64,000 bases of DNA from Heligmosomoides polygyrus polygyrus (lineage: Eukaryota; Nematoda; Chromadorea; Rhabditida; Heligmosomidae), in NCBI GenBank assembly GCA_947396885.1, contig OX377202.1, forward strand, positions 10,230,001 through 10,294,000, read 5' to 3'. Made by a program: the position numbers and the translations under genes. Positions 30,479-41,609 of this stretch are shown here, piece after piece. The first letter of the stretch is position 1. Every line of letters begins with the position of its first letter. The notes under the pieces are model-generated. The model did not search any database, had not been told where the DNA came from, and saw nothing but the letters and a program-made list of their open reading frames with translations.

Positions 30479-30719
30479 ATATGAAAGCACCAAGCAGCAG
30501 CAAGCAAGAGGATCCATCCTAGTCAGGAGGAGATAACCTTAAGTTCCAACTGCGTACAGGATCCCTCGTCATACAACCATATTAGCTGATTTCCCTCGCA
30601 CAATGGGACAGCAGCTGAAGCTCTGTTAGAAGCTCAAAAAGGGAAATAAAGATGCAAATCACTGTCCGATTACGGTAAATCCAGGTAATCTACGGATTCG
30701 CTATCCGTATTCCTGCGCC

Positions 30720-31200
30720 TCATGCCTGATGTCGTCAGCTTAACCGTCTGTCGCCCGTCTTTAGACGCAGGGTTTCGTGGAGAGGCAACAAATGTCGCTC
30801 CTGCTCTCTGCCGGCTGGGGTTTTCGGACGTCTCTTCTTACCTGTGTGGCCCTTCTCGTTGGTTGACGTCGGTTTTTCACGATCTTCTTCGCGCCACGTC
30901 ATGCTCTTCCAGCCCATCGAGCGGGTGCGTGCTGCCGTCGTTTTTGTGACAGTTGTCCGCCGCCGTCGCCGCAGCGTGTCGCAGGGAAATTCCGCCGACA
31001 CAGGCGCTTGTTCTACTGTACATTTTGTTGGAGTCGAATGCTGCGTCGTTTTTTCCGGCAGCGGACGTGATGTAGATGAAATGGGAGCCTATGAAAGGGG
31101 CAGGCCGAACCGGAATACGGCCGGGCGGCCGGCCGGCACAGCTCGGCAGTCGATGAGGTGCGAATTTCTCGTGCTCAAATGCCAACCCTCAAGGTCGAAC
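30720..31200. other. GC-rich island, no gene called
   Basis: A GC-rich island inside AT-rich repeats with an open frame at 30844-31206 (plus) and others on the minus strand. No domain is recognised. Its sharp boundaries and resemblance in style to 20160-20940 and 40740-41060 are noted, but no function is claimed. Confidence 0.3.
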
Positions 31201-31454
31201 TCATGAAAGGGTCGGCGAGCAGGTTTCTCGTTCAGAGTACGAGAGTGTTTCCGGAATTGACGAACAGCTAGTTCAGCGACAGATTTTTGTTGTCTTCAGT
31301 GGCATCGCATGGTCTCGACAATAGGATTGTACACGATCGCTCCTCAAAGAACGTCTTCATTTGAAGCTTAACACCATAATTTAAACTAAAACGTTGAGTT
31401 CTTGGATGTTGAGTTCTTAAGTTTTAAAGGTTTACAAAAATATAGCATTGTCGA

Positions 31455-32830
31455 GTCGAACTGGACACTTTTCAAGTTGAAATGAACATTCTAAGCTATC
31501 CTAAAATTTTCGAAACCAAATTAAACGTCTTTCAAATCGAAACGAGCCTCTTACAGATTAAACTACCGGCCCTCCAAGATGGTTGAAGAAAAAGTTGGTA
31601 TAACTTCATTCGAATTTTTTAGTTTTGCTGTCCGAATAAATGTAAGAATTTTGTAAAATCTTTATTTTTAGGGAAGAAATAAAAGTATAAAATATAAAAA
31701 CAAATATAAAATATGAACAATAATATGATGTTGCAGAAAGGATCAACTAAAATTTAATTTAAAACAATGCAAAGAAGCAAAGATATTGCAAATTAAAAGA
31801 CCAGATCTGAATAAGTGTAAGAATTTTATAAAATTTTAATTTTTGGGGCGCGTGGAGCGCAGTCGGAGGAGACGCCGACTGCCGCGTGCACCCGATACCA
31901 GTTTCCTGGTTCGGATTTCCCGCCCAGGCCAACCAAGCCTTCCATCCCTCCGGGGTCGGTGAATTGGTACCGGACTTGTCTGGGAAGGATAAAGCGCTCA
32001 CTTGTTCATCGGCTGGCCACCGCAAGTCATAGTATGGCCAAATACGCATTCAACGCGCCTCCAAGACAGACGCCTCCCGTAGAAGTAGAATACATGGCGC
32101 ATCCCAAAGGGATTGGATTACGCCGTCCTTTATCCTCTATTTTTTCCTTTTAATTTTTGAGGAAAGACAAAAAATGACATTTTTGTTTCAAAGCGCAACA
32201 AAGCAGCAATCATTTAATTCATTAAAATACTAGATCGCGCCATCCACTCGAAAAGCTGGTCGCCATTTTTATTTGATTGGTAGTGTAAATGCTGATTACA
32301 TAAAGCATCTAACTGAGGATATGTATGTGCTTTACAATTGTTTTTGTTGTAGTGCTCACAGACGTGAAATTCTCTGCAAACAAAAATTTTGCGATCAGCC
32401 AAATAAAAATCGTGACGTTTTGGTCAAGGGTATGGAGCAATCTCTTTTTTGAAACTAAAAATAAACGCCAAAAAACTACAATAAAAACCAAAAATTTTTG
32501 AAACTAAAATAAAATATTTAACGTAAGTTTTGAACCGTTATTTTTCCTGAAAATATAGGATTTTTATAGAAATTCAAACAATGTGTTTATTTACTGGGTG
32601 GGTGATTTAAACTTTCGAAGAAAGTATACCAAATTTCCCTTGAACAAAAAATTATTCTAACATTTTTCGAGAGCCTTTAATTTAATGTGGAAGGAGATCA
32701 TTCTGATGTGGAAGTGTTCGTTTTGGTTTCAAAAGTTCATAGGCCAGCTTAGAGGAGTGTCCAATTTGGTTTGAAAATGTTCAGTTTGATTTGGAAAGTG
32801 TCTAATTTAATTTGAAAGTGATCAATTCGA
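31455..32830. mobile_element. AT-rich fold-back element interrupted by a SINE
   Basis: Left arm from TCGAACTGGACACTTTTCAA (31455). The right arm at 32668-32830 carries GTCCAATTTGGTTTGAAAAT and TTCAGTTTGATTTGGAAAGT. The core module at 32255-32415 is bounded by TTTTTATTTGATTGGTAGTG and CAGCCAAATAAAAATCGTG. A SINE-1 at 31846-32147 lies inside. Confidence 0.6.
31846..32147 (+). mobile_element. SINE-1, full length, with target duplication
   Basis: Flanked by TTTTAATTTTTG at 31834-31845 and 32148-32159. Head GGGCGCGTGGAGCGCAGTCG to tail CGCCGTCCTTTATCCTCTA. Useful as a plus-strand reference copy. Confidence 0.92.
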
Positions 32831-32862
32831 AGTGAAAATAGTTCCTATGTAGATTAAGCTGT

Positions 32863-33190
32863 GCATACATAGCGCAGTCGAGCGAGGCGTTGACCATGGC
32901 GAGAACTCTGAATCGATCGATTCGTCATAGTTCGGGTTCCGCCAAGACCAGTCGGCTTCCCATGCACCTAAATCCACGTTCTTGGTTAGGATTTCTATCG
33001 CCCAGGCTAGCCAAACCATCCATCCCTCCGGTTAGGAGAATTGGTACCAGACTTGTCTCGATCACCATCGACTAATCATTGCAGTTCATTTTACAGGCCA
33101 AATACGCATTTGAATTCTCTCCACGACATCTCGTAAAAGTAGAATGCGCGGCGCCTCCCAGTGATAAATTGACTAATGCCGTTATACTTT
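32863..33190 (+). mobile_element. SINE-1, old copy
   Basis: TAGCGCAGTCGAGCGAGGCG head and CTCTCCACGACATCTCGTAA with AAGTAGAATGCGCGGCGCC body words remain in plus order. About 40 bp of extra sequence sits between the A and B boxes. Confidence 0.65.
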
Positions 33191-33348
33191 ACCATTATTC
33201 TACCCTTAAAATATTGATAATATAATTACACTTTTAGACGGCTTCTAGCGTATATATGTTCAAATATAGCACGAGCTTTACATAGTTATAGGTATGACGT
33301 ATCTTTAGCAGGCAATGCAATTAATCGCTCCTTTTTTAGTGTAGCTTA

Positions 33349-33635
33349 AAGGATAAAGGACGGCGTTACTTAATCTCTTTTGGGATGTGCCACGCATTCT
33401 ACTTCTACGGGATGTCGTGGAGGCGAGTTGAATGCGTATTTCGCCATACAATGACTTGCGGTGGCCAGCCGATGAACAAGTCAGCGCTTTATCCTTCCTA
33501 TACAAGTCTGGTACCAATTCACCAACCCCGAAGGGATGGAAGGCTTGGTTGGCCTGAGTGGGAAATCCGAACCAGGAACCTGGTATCGGGTGCACGCGAC
33601 AGCCGGCGCCTCCTCCGACTGCGCTACATGCGCCC
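33349..33635 (-). mobile_element. SINE-1, full length, with target duplication
   Basis: Flanked by AGTGTAGCTTA at 33338-33348 and 33636-33646. Complete and well conserved. Confidence 0.93.
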
Positions 33636-34012
33636 AGTGTAGCTTATCTATCAAAAACCTACTATATAAGCCTTCGCTTACTTTGCACTTTTTAGGAGCC
33701 TTTTTTTATACAAGAACAGGCAATCAGCCACGAATGACCTCTTGCGGATGCGCCATGCACGTTGCCAGTTCAGTGTTTTGGTCCTAGGCAGTTTATAGCT
33801 GGAATTGTGGGACCATTGTGGGACCAGGTTTTAACATCTAATAGAGCTTAGAGAAGGGCATGTTTAACCCTATGAGACCGCCTTCCTACTCAAACTATTC
33901 ACCTGAATGTTGCTTGTTTGATGCCTATCTTCTCAAGCAAAGGCATGTTTTTAAATTGTTGGCCAAATTGATTTTTCGGCCGCAAATATTTTGACAAATG
34001 ATTGACAGAAGA

Positions 34013-34575
34013 ATAAAGGACGGCGTCTCTCAATCACTCTGAGAGTGCGCCGCGCATTCTGCTTTTAGGGGATGTGTGGAGGCGATTTGGGTGCGTATTT
34101 GGTCTATACGTGAGTAAGTGTAGCGCAGTCGGAGGAGGTACCGGCTATCGCGGGCAACCGATACTAGGTCCCTGGTTCGGATTTTCCGCCCAGGGTATCC
34201 AAGCCTTCCATCCCTCCGGGCTTGGTGAATTGGTACCGGAAACATAAAGTGCTGACTTGTTCATCGGTTGGCCAATGCAAGCCATTGTATGGCCAATTGT
34301 GCCTTCAATTCACCTCCACGACGTACCGCATAAGAATAATAAAACGCGTGGCGCATCACAAGAGGGATTGGGTAAGGCCATCCTTTGTCTTCTATTCTTT
34401 ATTTGCCTATACAATGACTTGCGGTCCTTCCCAGAGAAGTCTTGTACCGATACACCGACCCCAGAGCTAGGAAATGCTTGGTTGGCGTGGGCGAAATCCG
34501 AACCACGAACTAGGCTTCGGGTGTGCGAGACAGCCGGCGCCTCCGCAGATTGCGCTACCTTGTGCCCAATGCATA
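34013..34575 (-). mobile_element. SINE-1 (outer) split by another SINE-1
   Basis: 34013-34109 is the 3' half and 34400-34575 the 5' half of one minus-strand SINE-1. TATTTGGTCTATAC (34096-34109) and TATTTGCCTATAC (34400-34412) flank the inserted copy and correspond to one body position in intact copies. Confidence 0.85.
34110..34399 (+). mobile_element. SINE-1 (inner), inserted in the SINE above
   Basis: A plus-strand copy from GTAAGTGTAGCGCAGTCGGA to a CCATCCTTTGTCTTC tail. It lies between the two duplication copies described for the outer SINE, so it is the younger of the pair. Confidence 0.85.
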
Positions 34576-34599
34576 CTACTGGGAAATCTCAAGCTATAC

Positions 34600-35094
34600 A
34601 TCCTATTCTCCACCTTGTCATTCTCCCTACCTCCTCGTCGATTTCAGCCTCCAGCTCCTCCGATTGCGCTTCACGCTCTCAGTACCCTGAATGAAGTAAC
34701 TATTGTATGCATTGCACTGAACCTTATCCCTCAAGCAGTGCATATTTTTAATATGCAGTAGATTCGGACGTCTAACCATTCGTAACGCCGTCTACGATCA
34801 AAGTACGTCTGACGCTGCAGCTTTTTCTCGGCCGATGGTGACGCATTTCGTAGGCTTTGCATGATTTTTTCTGAACTCTCTACGTTACGCTCCAGTCTCT
34901 CCGACGTGCGAAGGCGACATTTCTGGTGTGAGCAAAAACTCGGTGCAAGCTGCTCTTGTTACAGAATGCAGCAGAAAAGTTTAATCTGAATGTTCTGTCC
35001 TTCACGTGGAACATTTGCCGAGATGACAAGAGGGTGGCGTCTTATGGCTATGGCGTCTTGTGGTGTTTTCTCTGAACATTTTGCAGACTCTTCT
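34600..35094. other. unassigned sequence
   Basis: No gene or repeat is recognised. Confidence 0.35.
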
Positions 35095-35605
35095 AACAAC
35101 CTTTATTTGATTGATAGTGTAAATGCTGCTTACATTAGGCATGAAAGTGAGAATACGTGTTTTTTCACAATTGTTTCTGTTGTTTTGCTAGCAGGTGTCA
35201 AACTCCATGCAAACAGAAATTCTGCTATCAATCGAATAAAGGTCGAGACGTTTTAGAAGACGGCATGGCGCAATCTCTTTTCTGGCACCGAAAATCGCCC
35301 TTTTTGCTCTTCAGAACAAATTTTTAAACCAATATTTTTCTCAATTTTTTTTTTTGTTAAATTTTGAACAATGTATTCACTTTCTGAGTAGATAAATTGA
35401 AACTTCAAAGAACAAAGCAAGTTATGCTAAAATTCTCCTTGATGAAAAAATTATTCTAATCTTTCGAAGAGTTTCCAGTTTAACGAAGGAGAACTAGTTT
35501 CAGTTTGCAAGAGTTCGCTTTGATATCAAAGGTCTTGTTAGTTTACCTTAGGCTTAGAAGAGACTTTTGATTTAAAAAGTGTGCAATTTGGCGCGAATAC
35601 GGTAC
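35095..35605. mobile_element. AT-rich fold-back family, core module and right arm
   Basis: CCTTTATTTGATTGATAGTG to GCTATCAATCGAATAAAG (about 35100-35242) is the core module with inverted ends. The right arm, with TAGTTTACCTTAGG and TTGATTTAAAAAGTGTGCAA, runs to about 35605. The left arm is missing. Confidence 0.55.
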
Positions 35606-35700
35606 ATATATTGGGAAGGTATGCATAACAAAGAATGCTTCTTGTCTTTGAAGTTTCGTATTCTTATATAATAGATCGGTTTCTTAAGTGATTTTCTTTG

Positions 35701-36297
35701 TGGAGCGTATGTGGAGGAGATGACGGCTGTGGCGTGCATCTGATTCCAAGTTCCTGCTTCGGATTGATGCCCAAGCCCAACCCTTCCATCCCTTGATAAG
35801 TTTGTGTTAGACATGTCTTGTGTGAAGATTGTTGGGTGTGGTGGTTCATTGTAGTTGTCTTGAAGATTGACTCGACTCCGAAACGACCAGTAGTTGTACA
35901 CCTTATTGTTACCTCAAACTTGGGCAATTAAACCATTTTTAATAACAACATGCATTAGTAGCATGTAGCGAATTGTGTTATTCGAACTAGAAGAGCTTAT
36001 GCGAACGACAACCTAACACACCAGTGAATAAGTAACGATGACAGGGTTAGCACACTGGGTGGTGCCTTATATAGGGGAATTTGACCCCCCATAATTAGAT
36101 ATAGACCGCCCCAAGAGGCGATCAACCAGTCAAACGCGGCCACCCTGCATGATCATCTGGTCAAATCGCGGCCTCCTATGGTCGATCAATTGCTCGAATC
36201 GCGGACCACTCCGCGATATCTTGGAAGGATGAAACGATGACTGTTCATCGTCTGGCCACCGTGTACCACTATATAGGCCAAATACGTGTTCAAATTT
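35701..36297 (+). mobile_element. SINE-1, diverged, interrupted by ~395 bp
   Basis: The head and first body half are at 35701-35818 (GGAGCGTATGTGGAGGAGAT, CCAAGTTCCTGCTTCGGATT). The second half resumes at about 36214 (TTGGAAGGATGAAACGATGA, CGTCTGGCCACCG). The break is at the AGACTTGTCT position of intact copies, with TCTTG on both sides. The inserted segment contains an SL1-like sequence. Confidence 0.6.
35913..35934 (-). other. SL1-like spliced-leader copy followed by GTAAC
   Basis: The minus strand matches SL1 at 21 of 22 positions (change at leader position 10). The next bases are GTAAC, so a splice donor follows as in SL RNA genes. No Sm-site-like AATTTTTGG appears in the following 80 nt, so at most the first part of an SL RNA gene is present. 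It lies inside the insertion that interrupts the SINE at 35701-36297. Confidence 0.6.
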
Positions 36298-36475
36298 TCT
36301 CGACTCTAGACACTTTTCAAGTCAAATGATAATAGATACTCTTCTAAGCTAGTTTTAAGACTTTCGAAATCAAAGCGAACTCTTCCAAATCGAAATGAGC
36401 ATCTTCCACATTAGACTAAATATTCTCCGAAAAGGTTAGAATCATTTCTTTTGTTAAAGGAAAGTTTTAGTATTG
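36298..36475 (+). repeat. left arm of the AT-rich fold-back family
   Basis: CTCGACTCTAGACACTTTTC, CTCTTCTAAGCTAG and ATCAAAGCGAACTCTTCCAA match the left arms at 28615 and 31455. It ends where the LINE begins. Confidence 0.6.
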
Positions 36476-36479
36476 TAAT

Positions 36480-38470
36480 AGTAATGGTTTATTACGACCA
36501 TTTAAGATGGGCGTGAGATAAAACAGCAAACATAGTATCGCCACCGAATTGAACAAGTAGATAGTGACAAAAATCGAAGCTGTGTAGAACTGGTACAATT
36601 GTTCATGGAAGAGAAAGGACAATAACAAACAATCAGAACAAAAACACAAACCGAAATACGTCATCAGTATTTGAAGAGTGATCTTCCAGCAAGTCTTTTA
36701 AACGACTGATAATTGTCTAGAGTTGGGTTTATAATACCTCATAACGCTAGATATGCTGAGCCTGCCCTTGCCGTGAAAGAGTGTGCTGTAATGCCGTTTT
36801 TAGGCTTCGGATACTAGATTTTCAGCGGCTTCTTCTTGTTTTAGAAGGAAGCAGCTTGTAAAACTTTGCATGTTTCATTCCTATTTTGCCAGTGACAAGT
36901 TTGTAGGCCCAGCAAACCTCCGCCAGACTTCTTCTAGAGGACAAAGAGTGAAAATTTAAAAATCTTTCTCGAATAGAATCTTTGGGAATCTGGGGATGAA
37001 AGAATCCTTTATATCTGGTGATTATCTTTCTAGTGTAGCTGTTTTGTACTTTATCAATGTACTGGATATCCTTCTTATTATGCGATGAGAACACTATGCT
37101 TCCACTTTCTACAATGGGCCTTGCAAATGTTTTGTAGGCCTTGAATAGTACCTCTTTGTTCGTGGTAGATAGCCCTTTGAATATTTGATAGGTTACAACA
37201 TGTGCTTTACTACATATCGCTTTGACATGATCGGGGAAGTCCAGCTTATTGTCATGTTTCAACCGAGGTCTGTGATCTTTTCAGACTTAACTATTGTAGC
37301 CCCGTCTAGCGTGTGTTAAGGAGATGTAGGGGCTCGACCAATTCGTAGATAATTTTTTTCTAGACTTAACGGTAGCTGCCAAGTTATAGACCAGCTGGAG
37401 ACACTGTCGATTCCATTTTGCAAGTGTAGAAGATCATCTTTCCGAAACTCACAGTAAATCCTGGCGAATTAGATACAATGAATCTTAGTATCCTTAAATA
37501 ACAATGGAGATCAGATGTGTAAATGTTGAACAAAATAGGTGAGAGGACCGATCCTTGAGGGACTCCACTATTAACTTTCCTAGCAGGGTGTGCGCTGATT
37601 TGCCGCCGGTAAATTCTTTGCCGCAAACTTTTAACGCGGAAATTCGCCGGTAAATTCCGGTAAATTCGGTAAATCCGTAAATTTTTTAAAAATTTAATAT
37701 TCCCTTAAAAACAACTGGTTTTAAGAGAGGGTAATATAAAAAAAGCGTATCTTCGCTATAAAAAAAGCGTAGCTCTTCACCGAAGCGTCATCACGTTCAG
37801 AAAAACCATATCATCTTCATTTTATCATGCATACGTCATGCTAAAGCAAACAATGCATCAGAAGCCTAACAATGCACAAGTGTAATGATCTATACTGTGA
37901 GTGCTTTAAAAAAGATAGAAGCTTCATTAATACTCTAAAACAGCTTAATTCAACTCAAAAACATTTTTGGAACATCCGACGTTCAATCGAATATTGCTAT
38001 ATTTCTTTTTGGATTAACAGTTTACTGCTTTTTGAAATGAGCACAATTATCATCGTTTCATTCGATGAAGGAGTGATTTTTAGAAATTTTTCCTTTTTGG
38101 GAAAGGAAATTCCTAGGTGTAGACAGAACATTTTCGATTTTAACCCGAAACCTTCTGTCAATGACGTACTCACAGAGCCACTTCTCAAGGACCAGGTGAA
38201 AACTCAGTGATTTAATTTTGTGGTTTAATTTTGTAAGACTGATCCGATCAAACGCTTTAGAGAAATCAAGATAAATAATATAGCAACACTTTTTATCATC
38301 CAGCAGCTTGCCCAGTCATTAAGACATTCAATTAAATTCGTTTCCACTGATTGCCCTATTACAAAGCCTGCTGAGATTCGGGGATAAATTTATTTTTCTC
38401 CAAGTGCTCGACGACGAACCTCTTAATAATTTTTTCGAAGTCTGCAGAAATATGTCGTAACACTAACCGG
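36480..38470 (-). pseudogene. CR1-like LINE reverse transcriptase, fragmented
   Basis: The minus strand reads in order: FEKIIKRFVVEHLEKNKFIP (about 38430), IYYLDFSKAFDRISLTKLNH (about 38230), VNSGVPQGSVLSPILFNIYT (about 37560), and LFKAYKTFARPIVESGSIVF then DIQYIDKVQNSYTRKI (about 37150-37040). These are successive blocks of a CR1/Jockey-type reverse transcriptase. The FADD catalytic block is not recognisable, frames shift, and unrelated sequence (37620-37900) interrupts. Non-functional. Confidence 0.85.
37585..37700 (+). repeat. cryptic simple repeat, GGTAAATTC type
   Basis: GCCGGTAAATTCCGGTAAAT and TCGGTAAATCCGTAAATT form degenerate 9-10 bp units. The left edge contains CAGGGTGTGCGC, a word similar to the edges of other such patches here. 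Confidence 0.55.
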
Positions 38471-38480
38471 CCTGCGTCCG

Positions 38481-38640
38481 GGGGCCGGATTCATCAACGA
38501 CTAACCCGCGGGTATAAGGGGTAGAGATACCCACAATGAAGCATGCGTCTCTGAGTCTTGCGTTATCTCTGCCTGACTCTTATCTTATCTCTACCCCTTA
38601 TCACCCGCATACCCACGGGTTAATTGTTGATGAATCCGGG
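38481..38640. mobile_element. fold-back MITE, GATTCATCAACGA family
   Basis: Ends GGGGCCGGATTCATCAACGA and TGTTGATGAATCCGGG. Inner arms CCCGCGGGTATAAGGGGTAG and CTACCCCTTATCACCCGCAT. The next member of the family starts at once. Confidence 0.8.
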
Positions 38641-39212
38641 CTCAGATTCATGAACAATTAAACCCGTGGGTATGAGGGGTATAAGGGGTAGTGAGACCCA
38701 TAAAGGGCTGGGCACACTCCTGCTGCTTGACGCAGCTCCAATGATGAAGAATAGGGCAGAGACGCAGAGTACTTGTCTCCGCGTCAGGGGCGGCGGCGCA
38801 CCTATGGCACACTTCGCTTCAGCGTTGACGCCCAGCGTCAGCGCTGCAAGCGTCAGCTTTACGGAATGAGCTCGGTCATTCTGTGAAGCTGACGCTATCG
38901 CTCCCGAGCAAGAGATAAGATAAGTACGATAGGAAAGCCCTTTCCTCAACCAAACCAGCCAACCGGTCAGCTGAGCGATGGTTGGCAGTGGTCCAATGCC
39001 GACACCAGAGAAAGAAAGAACGACCGCCGCTCACCGCAATTATGTCCTGAGCCTGAGAGCGACGCCTCGCCCCGTTTTTGACGCACTAAAGCAGCTGCCG
39101 AGTGTGCCCAACCTTTACGAGTCAGGTAGAGGTAAGATAAGAGTCAAAGACGCAGGCTTCATCGTGGGTATCTCTACCTCCTATACCCGCGGGTTAGTCG
39201 TTGATTACTCCG
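38641..39212. mobile_element. larger member of the GATTCATCAACGA family
   Basis: Left arm CAGATTCATGAACAATTAAA then CCCGTGGGTATGAGGGGTAT; right arm ATACCCGCGGGTTAGTCGTT then GATTACTCCGAC. Between them lie about 430 bp not seen in the short members, with an inverted pair around CTGACGC/GCGTCAG near 38826-38890. It may be a longer relative or a composite. Short open frames inside are not recognised. Confidence 0.6.
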
Positions 39213-39528
39213 ACCTTTGTAGTTACTTGGATCGCGTGCAGGCTCTTTTTTGCATCCGAGTTATAAACGAATGCTTCCACCGAACGGGCACCTCGCTGTA
39301 CATTAAGGATTGGTTGCTAATGTAGGCCAAAAGGTCTGGCAATAACAGCAAGGCAACCTTCCAAATGAAGTAGATTGGGAGGTAACCAGGTTCACTGAGC
39401 CTGAATTCTTGCCATGAATAATCTCATCAAAAATGTTTTTTTTTTCTTGAACCCAGGGAAAAGCCCACATGTAGCTTTAAATGTCCGGTTTAAAACATTG
39501 CGACTTTCACTCGTCTTTGAGTATAAAA

Positions 39529-39800
39529 AGGATAAAGGAAGGCGTTACTCAATCCCTTTTGGGATGCGCCATGCATTCTACTTCTACGAGATGTCGTGGA
39601 GGCGATTTGAATGCGTATTTGGCCATGCAATGACTTTTGGTGGCCAGCCGATGAACAAGTCAGCGCTTTTCCTTCCCAGACATGTCCGGTACCAATTCAG
39701 CGAGGGGTGAAAGGTTTGGTTGGCCTGGAGGCGAGATCCGAACCAGGAACCTGGTCTCGGGTGCACACGACAGCCGGCATCTTCTCTTACTGCGCTCTGT
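39529..39800 (-). mobile_element. SINE-1
   Basis: Complete tail and body. The head region (CTGGTCTCGGGTGCACACGA ... TACTGCGCTCTGTGG) is slightly diverged and about 10 bp shorter in the middle. Confidence 0.85.
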
Positions 39801-39834
39801 GGAAGATAATGCTTTATATCTTGCCTTAAAGAGG

Positions 39835-40262
39835 AGGAGGGCGACAGTTTTTTAGTGCCAAAATAAGAGATTGCGTCGTGCCCTCTTCCAAGACGTCGCG
39901 ATTTTTATTTGATTGAAAGCAAAATTGTTGTTTCCATGGAGTTTGACACCTGCAAACTACGCAACAAAAATGATGCGATATTGAATATGTAGTTTATCCT
40001 GTAAAAACGGTAAAAATCGCGACAAGCTTTTCGAATGCATGGCGCCATCTGGTTTTATAATGCGATAAATGACTGCTGCCTTTTGCGCTTTGTAACAAAA
40101 TTTAATTTATTGTTTTTTCTCAAAAATAAAATTTTTATACATTATTGCACTTATTGAGCCGATGAACCAAAAAAATTCAAAGAAAGTTCAGAAGCGTCAA
40201 TTTTGTTTGGAAGACTGTCCAATTCGATTTGAGAAGTGTTCAGTTTGGCGTGAAAATGCTAT
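39835..40262. mobile_element. AT-rich fold-back family, core module and right arm
   Basis: GCGATTTTTATTTGATTGAA marks a core module (39895-40035). GACTGTCCAATTCGATTTGA and GTGTTCAGTTTGGCGTGAAA mark the right subterminal repeats to 40262. Confidence 0.5.
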
Positions 40263-40382
40263 AAAAGACCAAATGCGTAGCTTCATACCGGTTAGCTTCA
40301 GGGTAAGCAGCATGTGACTTATGTTTAGTATGGGTTTTGCCCAGGCTTTCACTTTTGTTCTAACTGACGCCAAATGTATTTA

Positions 40383-40675
40383 TGAAGAATAAGGAATGAT
40401 GTCAGTCAATCCTTTACGGATGCGCCACGCATTCTAAACACTTCTAGAAATATCTTGGTGGCATTTTGAATGCGTAGTTGGCCCATACAATGGCTGACTT
40501 CCGGTGGCTAGCCGATGGACAAGTCAGAACTTTATCCTTGCAAGACAAATCTGGTACCAGTTCCACAACCCCTCAGAATGGATGGAAGGCTTGGTTAATC
40601 CTGGAGGCAATCCGAACAAGGGACCTGGAACCGGATGCAGGCGCCAAAACCGACTGCACTGCCATGTGGCCAATG
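40383..40675 (-). mobile_element. SINE-1, diverged
   Basis: GGATGCGCCACGCATTCTAA, CCAATACAATGG-like and CTAGCCGATGGACAAGTCAG words occur in family order. The head is degraded (AACCGACTGCACTGCC). Confidence 0.7.
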
Positions 40676-40739
40676 TGTTATACGGAGAAATCTCAAGCTA
40701 CACATCCTTCTCTCTACGTTGTCATTCTCTTTACCCCAT

Positions 40740-41060
40740 CGTCGTTTTCAGCCGCATCTGTCGCTTCTTGCTCCGCACGTCGAAGCACGTCCTCTGGCCG
40801 TTCTTGCACGTTCGGCGTGAAGAAGGCGTCGCGACGGCTGCGGAGAGACGGCGGCGGCGGCGGTGTGTTTGTCGTCGTCTCCTCGTCGTCCGCTCGTCCA
40901 TGCTCCACATATTTCTTTTTCCTCACCGCATCGACGCGGTGGTGGTCGACGGTTTTTGTCGGGACGATTGTGTGTAATTCAGCCAAAAAGTGTTTCGGCA
41001 GATCTCGCGCGGACGTTTTTCCCAGCGCCTACCGTACACCATCAAATCCTTAGTTGGATT
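40740..41060. other. GC-rich island, no gene called
   Basis: CpG-rich sequence with GGCGGCGGCGGCGGTG and GTCGTCGTCTCC. A minus-strand open frame (40714-40986) reads protein-like (RSRRDAFFTPNVQERPEDVL, RRAEQEATDAAEN) but begins with a non-ATG codon, so it would need an upstream exon. Left unassigned. Confidence 0.35.
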
Positions 41061-41337
41061 GAATGTGGTCAGCCGAGTTTTTCCACACACTCGGCCTACC
41101 TCAAAGTGCCAGCACTGTGACCTCGTTTCGTTTCTGGAGACGATTTTTTGCAGCCCGCATCGCTCTCCACTGTTCAGTGTCAGCTAGTGCAGAAGATATC
41201 TTGCAGAATCCCTTCACTACGATCCACGTCTCCATGCCTGCTTATGCAAGTGGAGGACATGCATGTGCGTAGGAGTCAGTAGGAATATTCGGGAGTACCT
41301 AAGAGGTTTATTGGAGGGGTTGAAAAATAAAAAAGGA

Positions 41338-41600
41338 TGAGGGATTAAGGAATAAAGAACGGCGTTACTCCATCTCTTCTGGGATGCGCCACGCATTCTA
41401 GGGACTTTCACGGAATGTCGTGGAGGCGATTTGAGTGCGCATTGGGCCATACAATGATTGAAGTGGCCAGCCGATGAGCAAGTAAGCGCTTCGTCCTTCC
41501 CAGACAAGTCTGCTACGATTTTTATCCCGGAAGGGAGAAAGGCTTGGTTGCCCTGGCGGAAAATCCGAACCGGAAACCTGGTATCAGGTGCGCGCGCCCA
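41338..41600 (-). mobile_element. SINE-1 with shortened head
   Basis: Tail and body are intact. The head jumps from GGTATCAGGTGCGCGCG directly to CCC, losing about 30 bp that include the A-box region, so the copy would lack its own pol III promoter. Confidence 0.75.
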
Positions 41601-41609
41601 GGGATAAAC

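Noticed and set aside
35825..35934. Complete SL1 RNA gene
   Set aside because: The leader and a donor-like GTAAC are present, but I see no Sm-binding site or 3' stem-loop in the next 80-100 nt.
38221..38236. Fourth SL1 copy (GGTTTAATT start)
   Set aside because: Only the first 9 bases match and it lies within LINE sequence, so chance is sufficient.
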